From the NCBI GenBank assembly GCA_905221605.1, contig CAJNDS010002690.1:1-40000 (forward strand): 40,000 nucleotides of DNA, written 5' to 3'. Positions 1 through 9,017 of this stretch are shown here, in pieces. This stretch comes from Symbiodinium natans. Lineage: Eukaryota > Sar > Dinophyceae > Suessiales > Symbiodiniaceae. The translations under genes were made by a program, and so were the position numbers. Within the stretch, counting starts at the first letter, position 1, and every line of letters starts with the position of its first letter. The notes beneath the pieces were generated by a model that did not search any database, was not told the DNA's origin, and worked only from the letters and a program-made list of their open reading frames with translations.

Positions 1-28
1 AACCCTAAACCCTAAACCCTAAACCCTA
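1..28 (-). repeat. Telomere-type repeat at window edge
   Basis: About four CCCTAAA units open the window and then break into G-rich sequence. Dozens of similar tracts lie further in, so this need not be a chromosome end; the window may simply have been cut inside a tract. Confidence 0.9.
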
Positions 29-144
29 TATTTGGGGTTTTGGGGTAAAGTCCTATTCCACTTTCAGGTGCTCAAGCCCTCCGCGGGTCTCGCCCACTTG
101 GACCCTCGCACGCCCGAGCTGGACGGTGGCAGCTGGGCTCGCAG

Positions 145-258
145 CTGTTTCATTATCATTATTATGATTATATTTTAGCATTATTATTATTATCATTATT
201 TATTACTACTCATTATTTTTGTTATTATCATTATTTATGATTCTTATTTTTATTCGTG
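145..258. repeat. ATT/ATC-rich low-complexity tract
   Basis: Imperfect ATT, ATC and TTA triplets run over about 110 bases. Similar ATT/GTT-rich tracts recur at 17520-17650, 22715-22810 and 31130-31350. No coding sense is visible. Confidence 0.7.
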
Positions 259-289
259 CTTTCTGAAGTTAGTTCTTTTTCATGAAGAG

Positions 290-765
290 GGTTTGGGGTT
301 CTTGGATTTGGGGGTTCTAGGGTTTGGGGTTTAGGGTGTTGGGGGTAAGGGGTTTAGGGTTTTGGGGGTTGTGGGGTTGGGAGTTTAGGGTGGGGGGGTT
401 TTAGGGTTTTCGGGTTTTTTGGGTTCGTGGTTGGAAGGCGCTGGGTACCCCACTTGAACTTTGCGGTCTTGGGCTTTGTTTGGTAAGGATTTAGGAGGTT
501 TGCGTTTTAGGGTGCCCGTTTGGAATGTTCTGTTCTCAATGCTAAGCCACTCCCCGAATATTAAACCCCCCCCCTACCCCCTAATATTAAATACACCTCA
601 TTATGATTATGTTATAGTATATTGGGGGTTTTTGCATATTAGGGGGTTGGGGGGGGGGGGGTAATATTAGGGGGAGGGGATTCGTCTTTAGGCGCGCTGG
701 ACTCTGGGCGCATTGTTTTGTTGACCATGATCTTACCTAACGCGCGGAAGCGCCTATGTGGGAGT
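290..765. other. G-rich degenerate telomere-type spacer
   Basis: Degenerate TTTAGGG-like units (GGGTTTTGGGGTT, GGGTTTAGGG) fill 290-425. A short AT-rich part with CCCCCTAATATTA motifs and a run of about 13 G at 648-661 follow. I see no supported exon here. Confidence 0.5.
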
Positions 766-815
766 TTTACGAAAATAGGGGACCCCAAATGTAGACCCCC
801 AATAGTAGGATTCCC
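766..815. mobile_element. M4 repeat, half copy
   Basis: The stretch with GGGGACCCC and AATAGTAGGATTCCCC matches the copy near 25165-25225 and is the reverse complement of 24082-24160. It abuts directly on a CCCTAAA tract. Confidence 0.5.
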
Positions 816-945
816 CTAAACCCTAAACCCTAAACCCTAAGCCCTAAGCCCTAAACCCTAAACCCTAAACCCTAAACCCTAAAACCTAAACACTAAACTC
901 TAAACCCTAAACCCTAAACCCTAAACCCTAAACCCTGAACCCTAA
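816..945 (-). repeat. Telomere-type tract (CCCTAAA)n
   Basis: About 18 CCCTAAA units with scattered variants (CCCTAAG, CACTAAA, CCCTGAA). Mixed non-repetitive sequence follows, then TTTAGGG units in the opposite sense at 1099-1173. Confidence 0.95.
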
Positions 946-1098
946 TTTCGGAAGCCCCCCATGTGGGCTATGAGAAAGCCCCAGTGGCTTCGCAGCCCGG
1001 AGGGCTCAGTCGTCCCAGTATGCAGTCATTGAGTTCATGGGACGGCCCACATCCCCCAAAAGCCCAAAACCCGCAACCACCCAAAGCCCGAAACCACG

Positions 1099-1173
1099 GT
1101 TTAGGGTTTAGGGTTTAGGGCTTAGGGTTTAGGGCTTAGGGCTTAGGGTTTAGGGTTTAGGGTTTAGAGTTTA
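1099..1173 (+). repeat. Telomere-type tract (TTTAGGG)n
   Basis: About ten TTTAGGG or CTTAGGG units, in the opposite sense to the tract at 816-945. The 150 bases after it are degenerate CCCAAAAC-like sequence. Confidence 0.9.
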
Positions 1174-1323
1174 AACTCAAGGCCCAAAACCCGACATCCA
1201 ACACCCAGACCTCCGAATCCAACACCCAAAGCCCCAAAACCCAAAATCCCAACCCACCCCACCCAACTAAAGGTCACGAACTTTCACTAGGGTTTAGGCT
1301 TTAGGGTGTAGGGTTTAGCCGAG

Positions 1324-1374
1324 GCACTGTGGACACCCTCCTCATGCTGGGCGTGCCGCACGAGCTGGAGACGG
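1324..1374 (+). CDS. Exon fragment, unknown protein
   Basis: A short GC-rich stretch reads GTVDTLLMLGVPHELET with strong G/C third-position bias. An AG|G acceptor ends at 1323 and a GT donor lies at 1375. It is a candidate internal exon; the first codon is split with an upstream exon that I cannot place. Its linkage to the next exon at 3108 is not shown, because the phases disagree. Confidence 0.4.
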
Positions 1375-1401
1375 GTTGTAATTGATGGGGCATATGTGAA
1401 T

Positions 1402-2036
1402 GCTAGGGTTCGGAGCTAGTTTAAGGTTTGGGGTTTAGGGCTGAGGGTTTAGTAGGGTTTAGGGTTTCGGCTTTAGGGTTCAGGGTTTGGGGTTTGGGGT
1501 TTAGGGTAGGTATGTGAGAGTTCTCTCATAGCCGGTTTGCATAGAATATCAAGGTCTCCAAAAGCACTCCCATAGGACGCAGGGTTCAGGCTTGCATCAT
1601 AGGACCCACCCCCCCAAGAGGGCAACCCCAAGAATCAACGACCCAACGTAGTAGGAAAGATTTTGGGCTTGTGTGAATTTCTTGGCTTGGGGACCCTCAA
1701 CCTTAATCCCAAAGCCTCAATCCTCAACCCTAAGACTTAAGCAAAGAGAGGGTCCTTGGAGACTCCCCATGATTGTAGCTCTTGGGGAGGACGTTCAGGG
1801 ATATCCCTAAACCCTAGCCCTAAACCCTAAACCCTAAACCCTAAACCCTAAACCCTAAACCCTAAGCTCTAACTTCGTATTTGGGTTTAGGGCCCTGAGG
1901 CATGCACAGGGCGAAGGATCAAGACTAAACTCGAAAGGCTTTCCAAGGGTTTAGGGTTTAGGGTTTAGGGTTGAGGGTTTAGGGTTTAGGGTTTAGGGTT
2001 TAGCGTTTAGGGTTTAGGGTTTAGGGTTTAGGGTTT
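1402..2036. repeat. Three telomere-type tracts with short spacers
   Basis: Degenerate TTTAGGG at 1402-1511, CCCTAAA at 1806-1865 and TTTAGGG at 1948-2036. The spacers at 1512-1805 and 1866-1947 show no convincing exon. Confidence 0.85.
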
Positions 2037-2290
2037 GTTCTCCAAGGATTGGGGGTATCACCAAACACCACGTAAAAACAATAACTAATTGCCCAATATA
2101 AGACCTAAGTGCCCTAAAGACCGAAAGGCCATGAATTTGTTCAATTAACTTAACTAATCGAAATAGTTTAAACATTTCAATCAGTTTAATTAGTTAAAGT
2201 AAAAGAATTAAATTAATGGATTATTCAAATCAGGTAAAATGAATTAGATTAATTTAATCAAACCCTTATATACACTATAGATCATTAGGG
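2037..2290. other. AT-rich spacer with TTAATTAA-like motifs
   Basis: An island of clearly lower GC content, rich in AATTAA, TTAGTTAA and AATTAGATTAATTTAAT motifs, some of which can pair with each other. No coding potential is visible. The end near 2287-2346 carries GGGGCCATACTAAGCACC, a weak match to the M5 family at 19.8 and 24.4 kb. Confidence 0.4.
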
Positions 2291-2448
2291 CCCATACTTC
2301 GGATCCCTACAACCACGGGTAAGGGGCCATACTAAGCACCCATGGTTCCAACCTTAGGAGCAAGGCTTTGGTTGAGAAATTTGCGGGTTTTTTGGGCTTT
2401 TGAGGTCGTAAGCTGTTTAGGGCTTAGGGCTACTCTGAAAATCAGCCC

Positions 2449-2608
2449 AACCCCTAAACCCTAAACCCTTAATCCTTAACCCTTAACCCTAAACCCTTAA
2501 TCCTTAACCCTAAACCCTTAATCCTTAACCCTTAACCCTAAACCCTAAACCCTTAATCCTTAACCCTAAACCCTAAACCCTTAATCCTTAACCCTTAACC
2601 CTAAACCC
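2449..2608 (-). repeat. Higher-order telomere-variant array
   Basis: CCCTAAA units alternate with the variants CCTTAATCCTTAACC and CCCTTAACCC in a repeating order. The compound unit recurs about five times, so the whole block was amplified, not single heptamers. Confidence 0.75.
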
Positions 2609-2709
2609 TCAAGGCCAACTAAACCGGGTTGTCGGGCTCAGGGTTTTCCGGGGCGCCGCAGAAGGTCACTGAAACCCCAAGCCTTGAAGCGCCCACCGAC
2701 ACCCCCCCC

Positions 2710-3062
2710 CCCCATTAAGACCCCAAACCCTAAGCCCCAAAACCTCCTGCACCCAAGCCCCAAACCCCAAACCCCAACCCAACCCAAACCCCACAAACCC
2801 CAAACCCAAACCCCAAACCCCAAAACCCTCCCAACCACCCCGAAAACCCCAACCCCAAACCCCAAACCCCAAACCCCAACCCCAAACCCCAAACAAAACC
2901 GCCAAACCCCAACCCAACCCCAACCCCCAACCCCAAACCCCAAAGCCCAAACCCCAAACCCCAAACCCCAAACCCCAAACCCCAAACCCCAAACCCTAAA
3001 CCCTAAACCCTAAACCCTAAACCCCAAACCCCAAACCCTAAACCCTAAACCCTAAACCCTGA
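2710..3062 (-). repeat. CCCCAAAC-type variant array
   Basis: Starts with a run of C at 2701-2713, then about 280 bases of CCCCAAAC and CCCAACCC variants that pass into regular CCCTAAA at 2994-3060. Long ORFs on both strands here (GLGFGVWG-type or NPKPQTPNP-type) are products of the repeat. Confidence 0.85.
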
Positions 3063-3107
3063 AAACCCCCCAAACCCCGAGCCCCTAGTCCCTAAAGCCC
3101 TGCAGAG

Positions 3108-3177
3108 GAGACGGATGGCCCTGCCCAGTTTGCCGTGCCGGTTCAGGGCGAATCTGTGTTTGTGATGGAGCTGAAAT
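3108..3177 (+). CDS. Exon fragment, unknown protein
   Basis: Reads EETDGPAQFAVPVQGESVFV and continues MELK. An AG|G acceptor ends at 3107 and a GT donor lies at 3178. The composition is protein-like and unlike the repeats on both sides. The start is phase 0. I do not recognise the family. Confidence 0.45.
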
Positions 3178-3412
3178 GTGGGATTTTAGAATTTGGTTTG
3201 GGGTGTGGGGTTCAGGGTTAAAACGGGCTTAGGGCCCCTTAAAAGTTTAGGGCTTAGGGTGTAGCGCTAGACAGTTCATTTTGACATTCTCATCATCACA
3301 GGGTTTCAGGCACAATCTCGAGATGTTGAACCCTAAACCTTTAACTCTGTGTCGGTAGCTCATCTCACGTTAGCTGCAGTAAACACAATTGCACCTGTGA
3401 GGCAGCTAGCGT

Positions 3413-3535
3413 TCAGGGTTCAGGGTTTAGGGTTTAGGGTTTAGGGTTTAGGGTTTAGGGTTTAGGGTTTAGGGTTTAGGGTTTAGGGTTTAGGGTTTAG
3501 GGTTTAGGGTTCAGGGTTTAGGGTTTAGGGTTTAG
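3413..3535 (+). repeat. Telomere-type tract (TTTAGGG)n
   Basis: About 17 almost perfect TTTAGGG units with two TTCAGGG variants. The interval 3536-3826 after it holds a T- and G-rich stretch with a poly-G run at 3693-3715 and no clear exon. Confidence 0.95.
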
Positions 3536-3826
3536 AATACGTCAGTTCCGGCACATCAGCCCAGGAACGTTTTTCGATCAAGTCCCTGGTGTTCTTACCC
3601 ATCTTCCAGGAGGGCTGTTTTATGTTATGTGTTATATATATATATGTATTGTTTCATTATGTTTTTTCAATTCCTTTTACCTTTTTTTTTTGGGGTGGGG
3701 GGGGGGTGGGGGGGGATTTAGGGATGGGAGATGCTCCCGCCTTAGTGGATCGTACCTTCAGTTGGAGAGGCTCCCAGTATGAACCAGTTTTTGCTTTTTT
3801 AAGTTCAGGCGTTTTGGGAGGCTTCG

Positions 3827-4020
3827 GGATGTAGCAAGGGACTCTACCTCAAGGTCGCACCCTTGGGTTTGGGGGGCCTTTTTAAAGATCCTCTAAGGTT
3901 TAGGGTGTAGGGTTTAGGGTTTGGGGTTTAGGGTTTAGGGTTTAGGGTTTAGGGTTTAAGGGAATATGAGGGCCATACTCGGAGGACATTAAGGATGACC
4001 TTCAGGATTGACTCCCTTGA
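3827..4020 (-). mobile_element. Dispersed element interrupted by a telomere-type block
   Basis: The flanks (3859-3893 and 3962-4010) match, in reverse complement, the continuous sequence at 18001-18110. Here the match is split by about 68 bp of TTTAGGG repeats at 3894-3961. At 18054-18060 only a few bases separate the same flanks. The pair works as a filled and an empty insertion site. Confidence 0.7.
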
Positions 4021-4090
4021 GTTTAGGGATTGGGGAACTCTCAATTCCAAGATTCTGCCCGCCACGGGCCCTAAAGGATTCTTTCTGAGA

Positions 4091-4344
4091 CTTTAGGGTT
4101 TAGGGTTTAGGGTTTAAGGTTTAGGGTTTAGGGGTTAGGGTTTAGGGTTTAGGGTTTAGGGTGTAGGGTGTAGGGTGTAGGGTTTAGGGCTTGGGGCTTG
4201 GGGTTTAGGGTTTAGGGTTTAAGCTTGGTCGGGCCTCGGGCGAATCGACTAGGGCTTCTGTCAGAGAAAAAAAGAGCAGCGTGGGATGTTCATTTGGAGG
4301 GTTTAGGGTTTAGGGTTTAGGGTTTAGGGTTTAGGGTTTAGGTG
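4091..4344 (+). repeat. Telomere-type tracts with a short spacer
   Basis: TTTAGGG units fill 4091-4220, including a TGTAGGG variant run, and 4300-4344. A spacer of about 80 bases separates them. Confidence 0.9.
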
Positions 4345-4439
4345 TCGGCCTTCTTCTTTTCAGCAGTCTTACTTGAGGATGTTTAATGTACGGGCCTTGA
4401 TGATTGGAACAGGGTTTTGGACGGATTTTTCCGGATATT

Positions 4440-4440
<1 letters not shown>

Positions 4441-4470
<30 letters not shown>

Positions 4471-4515
4471 AGTTTTTTTACTTGTTTATTCACTTATTTA
4501 TTTACTTATTTATAT
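4441..4515. repeat. TA-rich microsatellite
   Basis: (TA)n with ATACATATAT interruptions, followed by TTTA-rich sequence. The ORF across it (4373-4588) is YIYIYI and not considered real. Confidence 0.7.
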
Positions 4516-4695
4516 AGGGATCATTAAGGGAATACTATTCGCACGTATTCAGACCCCTATAGTAGCCTGGCTTTGTTGGGGTTGGTAGGCCTCTCAGGGT
4601 GCCAGCCTCTTGCGCGATGTGTGAGGGGCGCGGGTTTAGGGTTTAGGGTTTAGGGTTTAGGGTTTAGGGTTTAGGGCTGTGGGAGTGTTCCGAAG

Positions 4696-4776
4696 GAGAT
4701 CTGCCCCGATTTGACGCAGTTCGACGCCACGGTGTGGGCCTACATCTTGTGTGAGGGCATGAAGAGCAGCTGCCTC
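4696..4776 (+). CDS. Exon fragment, unknown protein
   Basis: A 27-codon phase-0 exon beginning EICPDLTQFDATVWAYILCE. The acceptor is AAG|G and the donor GT at 4777. It contains three Cys residues. Phase 0 on both sides fits the next three exons at 5075, 5767 and 6089, so these four may belong to one plus-strand gene. Function not recognised. Confidence 0.5.
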
Positions 4777-4837
4777 GTGGGGAGCCGAGTTGCTTTTCGG
4801 GCTGGGGCTTAGTAAGGACCAGGCCCGAAGCCCATGA

Positions 4838-5051
4838 AACCCTAAACTGCTAAAACCCTAGACCCTAAATCCCAAAGCCCGGACACTCGAAACCCTAAAA
4901 CCCCGAAAACCCTAAAATCCCAAAACCCTAAAACCCCTTAACCCTGAAGCCCTGAAACCCTTAACCCCTAAACCTAAGCCCCGAAAACCCTAAACCCTAA
5001 ACCCTCAACCCTAAAACCCTAAACCCTAAACCCTAAACCCTAAAACCCTAG
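4838..5051 (-). repeat. Degenerate telomere-type intron
   Basis: CCCTAAA and CCCTAAAA variants fill most of the interval between the exons ending at 4776 and starting at 5075, as expected of a telomere-filled intron. Confidence 0.8.
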
Positions 5052-5074
5052 ATCCATCGTTGGCCACCTTGAAG

Positions 5075-5134
5075 GTCCCCAGGGACCTGAAGACGAAGCC
5101 GCGCCAGGTGGAGTATGCCGTGCTGAAGCTCCTG
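5075..5134 (+). CDS. Exon fragment, unknown protein
   Basis: Twenty codons, VPRDLKTKPRQVEYAVLKLL, phase 0 at both ends. The acceptor is GAAG|G and the donor GC at 5135, followed by a G run. The open frame extends upstream to 5054, so an earlier acceptor is possible. It is basic and hydrophilic; family not recognised. Confidence 0.45.
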
Positions 5135-5168
5135 GCCAGGGGGGGGGTTTCGGTTTTGGGGCTCAGCA

Positions 5169-5311
5169 TCCCTAAACCCTAAACCCTAAACCCTAACCCT
5201 AAACCCTAAACCCTAAACCCTAAACCCTAAACCCTAAACCCTAAACCCTAAACCCTAAACCCTAAACCCTAAACCCTAAACCGCAAACCCTAAACCGTAA
5301 ACCCTAAACCC
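5169..5311 (-). repeat. Telomere-type tract (CCCTAAA)n
   Basis: About 20 regular CCCTAAA units. From 5312 to 5766 the sequence is mixed: a unique part at 5312-5440, then degenerate CCCTAAAC- and CCCCTGA-like sequence. No exon there could be supported. Confidence 0.95.
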
Positions 5312-5766
5312 CACTGCTCTTTCTCAGTCTTGAGGTTGTGTTTGAGGGTTGCGGGTTAAGTCTGCTGGGGGCTTTGGGCTTCGTTTTCCACTGGGCGCTG
5401 CGCTTCGGTCTGATTGGTTACACCAGACACCCTAGACCTAAGACCCTAAACCCCAAACCCAATGCACCTCGCCGCTTTTCCATCTCCCCACTTAGCTTTC
5501 TGCCTGCCTGTCCTCTTATCCCTTAGCCCTCACCTGGCCTCTGTAAACCCATAACCCCTAACCCCTTGAACCCCGAAAACCCTAAACCCCTGACCCTTAA
5601 ACTCCTAAGTTCTAAACCCGAACCCTCAACCCCTGACCCCTTAACCCTGACCCCTAACCCCTGACCCCAAACCCTAAACCCCCTAAACCCCCTAAACCCT
5701 AAACCCTAGACCCTAAGCCCTAAACCCGAAGCCCTGAAAACCCAAACTCCGCGTCTCATGCGCCAG

Positions 5767-5817
5767 GCCTCCTTCATGAAATCCCTTTGCGACCAGCGAA
5801 CGGCACCCGTCGACCCC
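5767..5817 (+). CDS. Exon fragment, unknown protein
   Basis: Seventeen codons, ASFMKSLCDQRTAPVDP, phase 0. The acceptor is CCAG|G and the donor GT at 5818. The open frame continues upstream as LMRQ. Joins in phase to 6089. Confidence 0.45.
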
Positions 5818-5837
5818 GTACCTGGGCTGCTACGTCC

Positions 5838-5854
5838 TAGTAGCCCCCTAAACC

Positions 5855-5914
<60 letters not shown>

Positions 5915-6048
5915 ACCTTCAACCCTAAACCCTAAACCCTAAACCCTAAACCCTAAACCCTAAACCCTAAACCCTAAACCCTAAACCCTAAACCCTAAAC
6001 CCTAAACCCTAAACCCTAAACCCTAAATCCAAGTCCTAAGTCCTAAAT
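5838..6048 (-). repeat. CCCTCAA variant block followed by CCCTAAA block
   Basis: About ten CCCTCAA heptamers are followed sharply by about 15 CCCTAAA heptamers. Homogeneous runs of one variant point to local amplification. Confidence 0.95.
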
Positions 6049-6088
6049 CCCTAAGCCCTGCAGTTCCCTTTGCCGTTTGCTGGCCCAG

Positions 6089-6133
6089 GAGTCCGACGAT
6101 GTCAACGACTCTCTGGTCAAGAAAATCCGGTCC
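6089..6133 (+). CDS. Exon fragment, unknown protein
   Basis: Fifteen codons, ESDDVNDSLVKKIRS, phase 0. The acceptor is CCCAG|G and the donor GT at 6134. The longer ORF at 6077-6358 runs on into intron-like repeat and ends in the VNPKP signature, so its tail is not coding. What lies 3' of this exon is unknown. Confidence 0.5.
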
Positions 6134-6342
6134 GTGTACTGGTTGATCCTCGGAGTTCGATTTCAGGGTTTCTTGTTGGGGGTTCAGGGTTCAGAATTCA
6201 GGGTGTGGGGTTTAGGGTTTAGGGTTTTCAGTAACCTTTCAAAGTTAGAACATCAGTATCCTCATACCCCAAGAGGGTTACTAAAGGGAATCCCAGAACT
6301 AATCGTCCTTAAACCATGTTCCAACTTTCTGGAGTTTATTGT

Positions 6343-6408
6343 AAACCCTAAACCCTAAACCCCAAAGCCTACACGCTAAACTCTAAACCCTAAACCCTAA
6401 ACCAACCC
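6343..6408 (-). repeat. Telomere-type tract
   Basis: Short CCCTAAA tract closing the region of small exons before the microsatellite domain. Confidence 0.85.
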
Positions 6409-6499
6409 TCAGAGTTTCAGGGTTTAGGTTTTGGGGGGTTCAAGACGTTGGGGGTTTCTGAAAGTTGGGTCCCAGGGTGCCTTTCTTTTAAGGTGTCCA

Positions 6500-7048
6500 T
6501 TCGCGCCCCCCCCCCCCCCCTTCCGCCCCCCCCCCCCCCCCCCAAAAAAAAAGAAAGAAGAAAAAAACACGATGAACAAGCAAAAACAAACAGACACACA
6601 CACCACACACACACACACACCCCCACGCACGCACGCACGCACGCACGCACCACGCACCACGCACGCACGCACTCACTGCACGCACTGCATCGACACGCAC
6701 AGCACCTCACAGCCCCACTCACGCCCACGCACGCCCACCTCACCCCACAGATCACGCACGCCCCCAAGCCCCCTCACTCCCACTCACGCCCCAGCACGCC
6801 AACTCACCGCCCACGCACGCCCACGCACTCACAACGCAGCACATTCCCCACCATCACTCCCACGGCACGCCCACCCACTCACGCCACACGCCCACAGTCA
6901 CTCCCACTCACTCCCAGCACGCCACAATCCGACGCCCCACTCCCCCACCCACCACTCCCACGCACGCCACGCACGCCCACGCACGCCCACGCACGCCCAC
7001 GCACGCCCACGCACGCCCACGCACGCCCACGCACGCCCACGCACGCCC
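6500..7048. repeat. Poly-C runs and CACGCC/GCACGCCCAC microsatellite
   Basis: Several C runs and an A run (6508-6555) are followed by CA-rich then CGCACGCC-rich sequence, ending in a regular 10-bp array of GCACGCCCAC units at about 6955-7048. The ORFs at 6431-7107 are repeat translations. The array stops abruptly at 7048 and resumes at about 10397. Confidence 0.9.
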
Positions 7049-7329
7049 ACTTTGCTGATTTTTGTGTTATAGGACTTGCAACTGGAGTTATAACCTATGC
7101 AAGGTGATGTTATAAGTACGCTAAGGTTATGTTATAAGCCATGTAACCTTGTTGTAATTGATTTATAAGTTTCCAAAAGTAATAAAGGCTTATGAGTGCT
7201 TAGCCTACTTATAACACCACTTTATGTGCAGTTGACATGTGCTTATAAGTCTACTTACAAGTCTCGTGCTAAGTTCTTATAAGTCCCATAAGTTCCCTGC
7301 GAGGAGCCGAAACGAATTCCAGTTGAAAT

Positions 7330-7636
7330 CCACCGAAACCCACTCCCGAAACCGTTTTCAAATTCCGAAATTGGACCACCGAAACACATGCCGAAACCAG
7401 CTTGAAATCCTGAGTTTGTGCCACCGAAACCCACTCCCAAAACCGCTTTGCAATCCCGAAATTGGGCCACCGAAACACATGCCGAAACCACCTTTAAATC
7501 CCGAGTTTGTGCCGCCGAAACCAACTCCCGAAACCGTTTTGACTTCCCGAAATTGGACCACCGAAACACATGCCGAAACCAGCTTGAATGCCACCGAAAC
7601 CCACTCCCGAAACCAGTTTGAAATCCTGCACAATCG
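7330..7636 (+). repeat. 45/46-bp minisatellite with 91-bp higher-order unit
   Basis: Units starting CCACCGAAAC begin at 7330, 7376, 7421, 7467, 7512, 7558 and 7591. Two types alternate: one with CCCACTCCCGAAACCG and one with ACATGCCGAAACCA. The sixth unit is shortened to 33 bp. ORFs are open through it on both strands (7239-7781 plus, 7255-7668 minus), but this follows from the repeat. Confidence 0.85.
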
Positions 7637-8039
7637 ACAGCCTCAGCCTCTCCCGAAACAGGCTTCAAATCATGAGCCCCCGTCCCGAACTCCTAAATCC
7701 CACCAATGCACCACACTGAGAGAAGAGGGAGAAGGGCAAACCCGAAACCTTACCGCCTTAATCCTAAACCCTGAACCGTAAACCCACCAACGAACCACAG
7801 AGAGGAGAGGGGAAACCCAAAACTAAAGGACCTTGAACCGCCTAACCGTCTCCTAGCCCTAAACCCTATAGGGTTTATAAACCCCATGTACCACACACCA
7901 GGAACCACAGAGGGGGGGCAAGGGGGAAACCCAAAACCCACCATGAACCACGAGGGGGGGATACCACGGAAAGGGGAATGGGGGGGGGGGGGGGTGCGCC
8001 AATGCTGGTGTGTCAACAGTCCCCCTTGAATGATATATC
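7637..8039. other. Degenerate spacer
   Basis: Holds several CACAGAGAGGAG / AACCCAAAAC-like short repeats, a fragment GGGTTTATAAACCC and a G run at 7979-7994. No supported gene. Confidence 0.4.
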
Positions 8040-8142
8040 GTAACCCTTAAACCCTAAACCACAAACTCAAACCCTGAACCCTAAGCCTAAAACCCTAAAA
8101 CCCTAAAACCCTAAAACCCTAAAACCCTAAACCCTAAAACCT
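8040..8142 (-). repeat. Telomere-type tract with CCCTAAAA variants
   Basis: Mixed CCCTAAA and 8-bp CCCTAAAA units. Confidence 0.9.
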
Positions 8143-8309
8143 ACCCTGCCAACACTGCACCAGATACAGCGTTTTACGGGTTAGGGTCTGCGCGGGCATA
8201 AAAAACACCAAACCCATTGCGACCTTAAACCCTAAAAAGACCCTGAACTTCCCTGAGCCCGCAACCCCTAACCCTAACTGCAACGTTTCCACACACCCCC
8301 CCCACCCCC

Positions 8310-8400
8310 GCTCCCCGCCTCCCCGCCTCCCCGCCTCCCCGCCTCCCCGCCTCCCCGCCTTCCTGCCTCCCCGCCTCCCCGCCTCCCCGCCTCCCCCCCA
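8310..8400 (+). repeat. GCCTCCCC 8-bp array
   Basis: About ten CCCCGCCT octamers with two variants. The minus-strand ORFs rich in GGGEAGRR come from this array. Confidence 0.9.
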
Positions 8401-8424
8401 CCCCCACCAGCCCGAAGGAAAAGT

Positions 8425-8492
8425 CTGTATCAAGCAAACCATACAGCCACCCCATTTTCTGTATCAAGCGAACCATACAGCCACCCCATTTT
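8425..8492. repeat. 34-bp tandem duplication
   Basis: Two adjacent copies, 8425-8458 and 8459-8492, both containing CTGTATCAAGC and ACCATACAGCCACCCC; they differ by about one base. Confidence 0.9.
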
Positions 8493-8622
8493 CGCTGCGC
8501 TTACTCTTCCAGCCCCCCAATCTGGGGCCCTAAAAGGGGGGGTTGGGAATCGCCTTTCCCAAACCTCCCGGTAAAAGTTGGGAATCGTGGTGGCTGTTGT
8601 TTTGGGTTCCAAAGCGCATTTC

Positions 8623-8659
8623 CCAGACCCCCGTTCTCGAGCCGAGAACTGGGGTCTGG
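8623..8659. repeat. Perfect-arm hairpin
   Basis: CCAGACCCC and GTTCTCG are mirrored by CGAGAAC and GGGGTCTGG around a three-base loop. Similar but weaker inverted pieces (GGGTTGGGAATCG, GGGGTTCCCAACCC) surround it from 8530 to 8730, suggesting a compound hairpin element. Confidence 0.7.
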
Positions 8660-8760
8660 AAATGGCGGTTTTCGCTGGAAGACCTGCTTTCCAACCCCCT
8701 TATTTGGGTCCCCAAAAGTGGGGGTTCCCAACCCAGCCCCCCCCCCACCAGGGCCGAACC

Positions 8761-8860
8761 GGGCCGTATCAGGGCCGTATCAGGGCCGTATCAGGGCCGT
8801 ATCAGGGCCGTATCAGGGCCGTATCAGGGCCGTATCAGGAGCCGTATCAGGGCCGTATCA
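8761..8860 (+). repeat. 11-bp minisatellite GGGCCGTATCA
   Basis: Nine units start at 8761, 8772, 8783, 8794, 8805, 8816, 8827, 8838 (a 12-bp unit) and 8850, nearly identical. Since 11 is not a multiple of 3, all frames cycle as GRIRAVSGPYQ. There are no spacers, so it is not CRISPR-like. Confidence 0.95.
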
Positions 8861-9017
8861 GGGTGTCAGGGCCGGGGCGTGGACAATCGGAGAAGGGTGG
8901 GGGGGGGGGATTCAGGTCTAGGGGGAGGGGAGGGGGAAACGCGGGGTTCCACCTTTGGGATTTGGGTTTTTTGGGTTTGGGGTTTTGGCTTTCGGCTTTA
9001 GGCTTAGGTGTCAGGGT

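Noticed and set aside
1-28. Window start as a true chromosome end
   Set aside because: Only four units, and dozens of equal or longer tracts lie inside. The window edge alone does not show a telomere.
2638-3013. Overlapping ORFs on both strands (GFGVWGLGFG, NPKPQTPNP)
   Set aside because: They are translations of CCCCAAAC/CCCTAAA repeats. Being open on both strands follows from the absence of TAA in the CCCCAAA variant.
3589-3834. 81-codon ORF with a hydrophobic start (IYIYVLFHYVFSIPF)
   Set aside because: Formed by TA- and T-rich sequence followed by poly-G; no splice signals or protein-like tail.
5767-6133. Dynein heavy chain fragment (SFMKSL ... VKKIR)
   Set aside because: The resemblance to the FL.SL...IKKI phrase of dyneins is short and the spacing is wrong.
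6431-7107. Two plus-strand ORFs of over 200 codons rich in HAR/PRTPTH
   Set aside because: Poly-C and GCACGCCCAC array translation.
8761-8860. CRISPR array
   Set aside because: Repeats are adjacent 11-mers without spacers, in a eukaryotic context.
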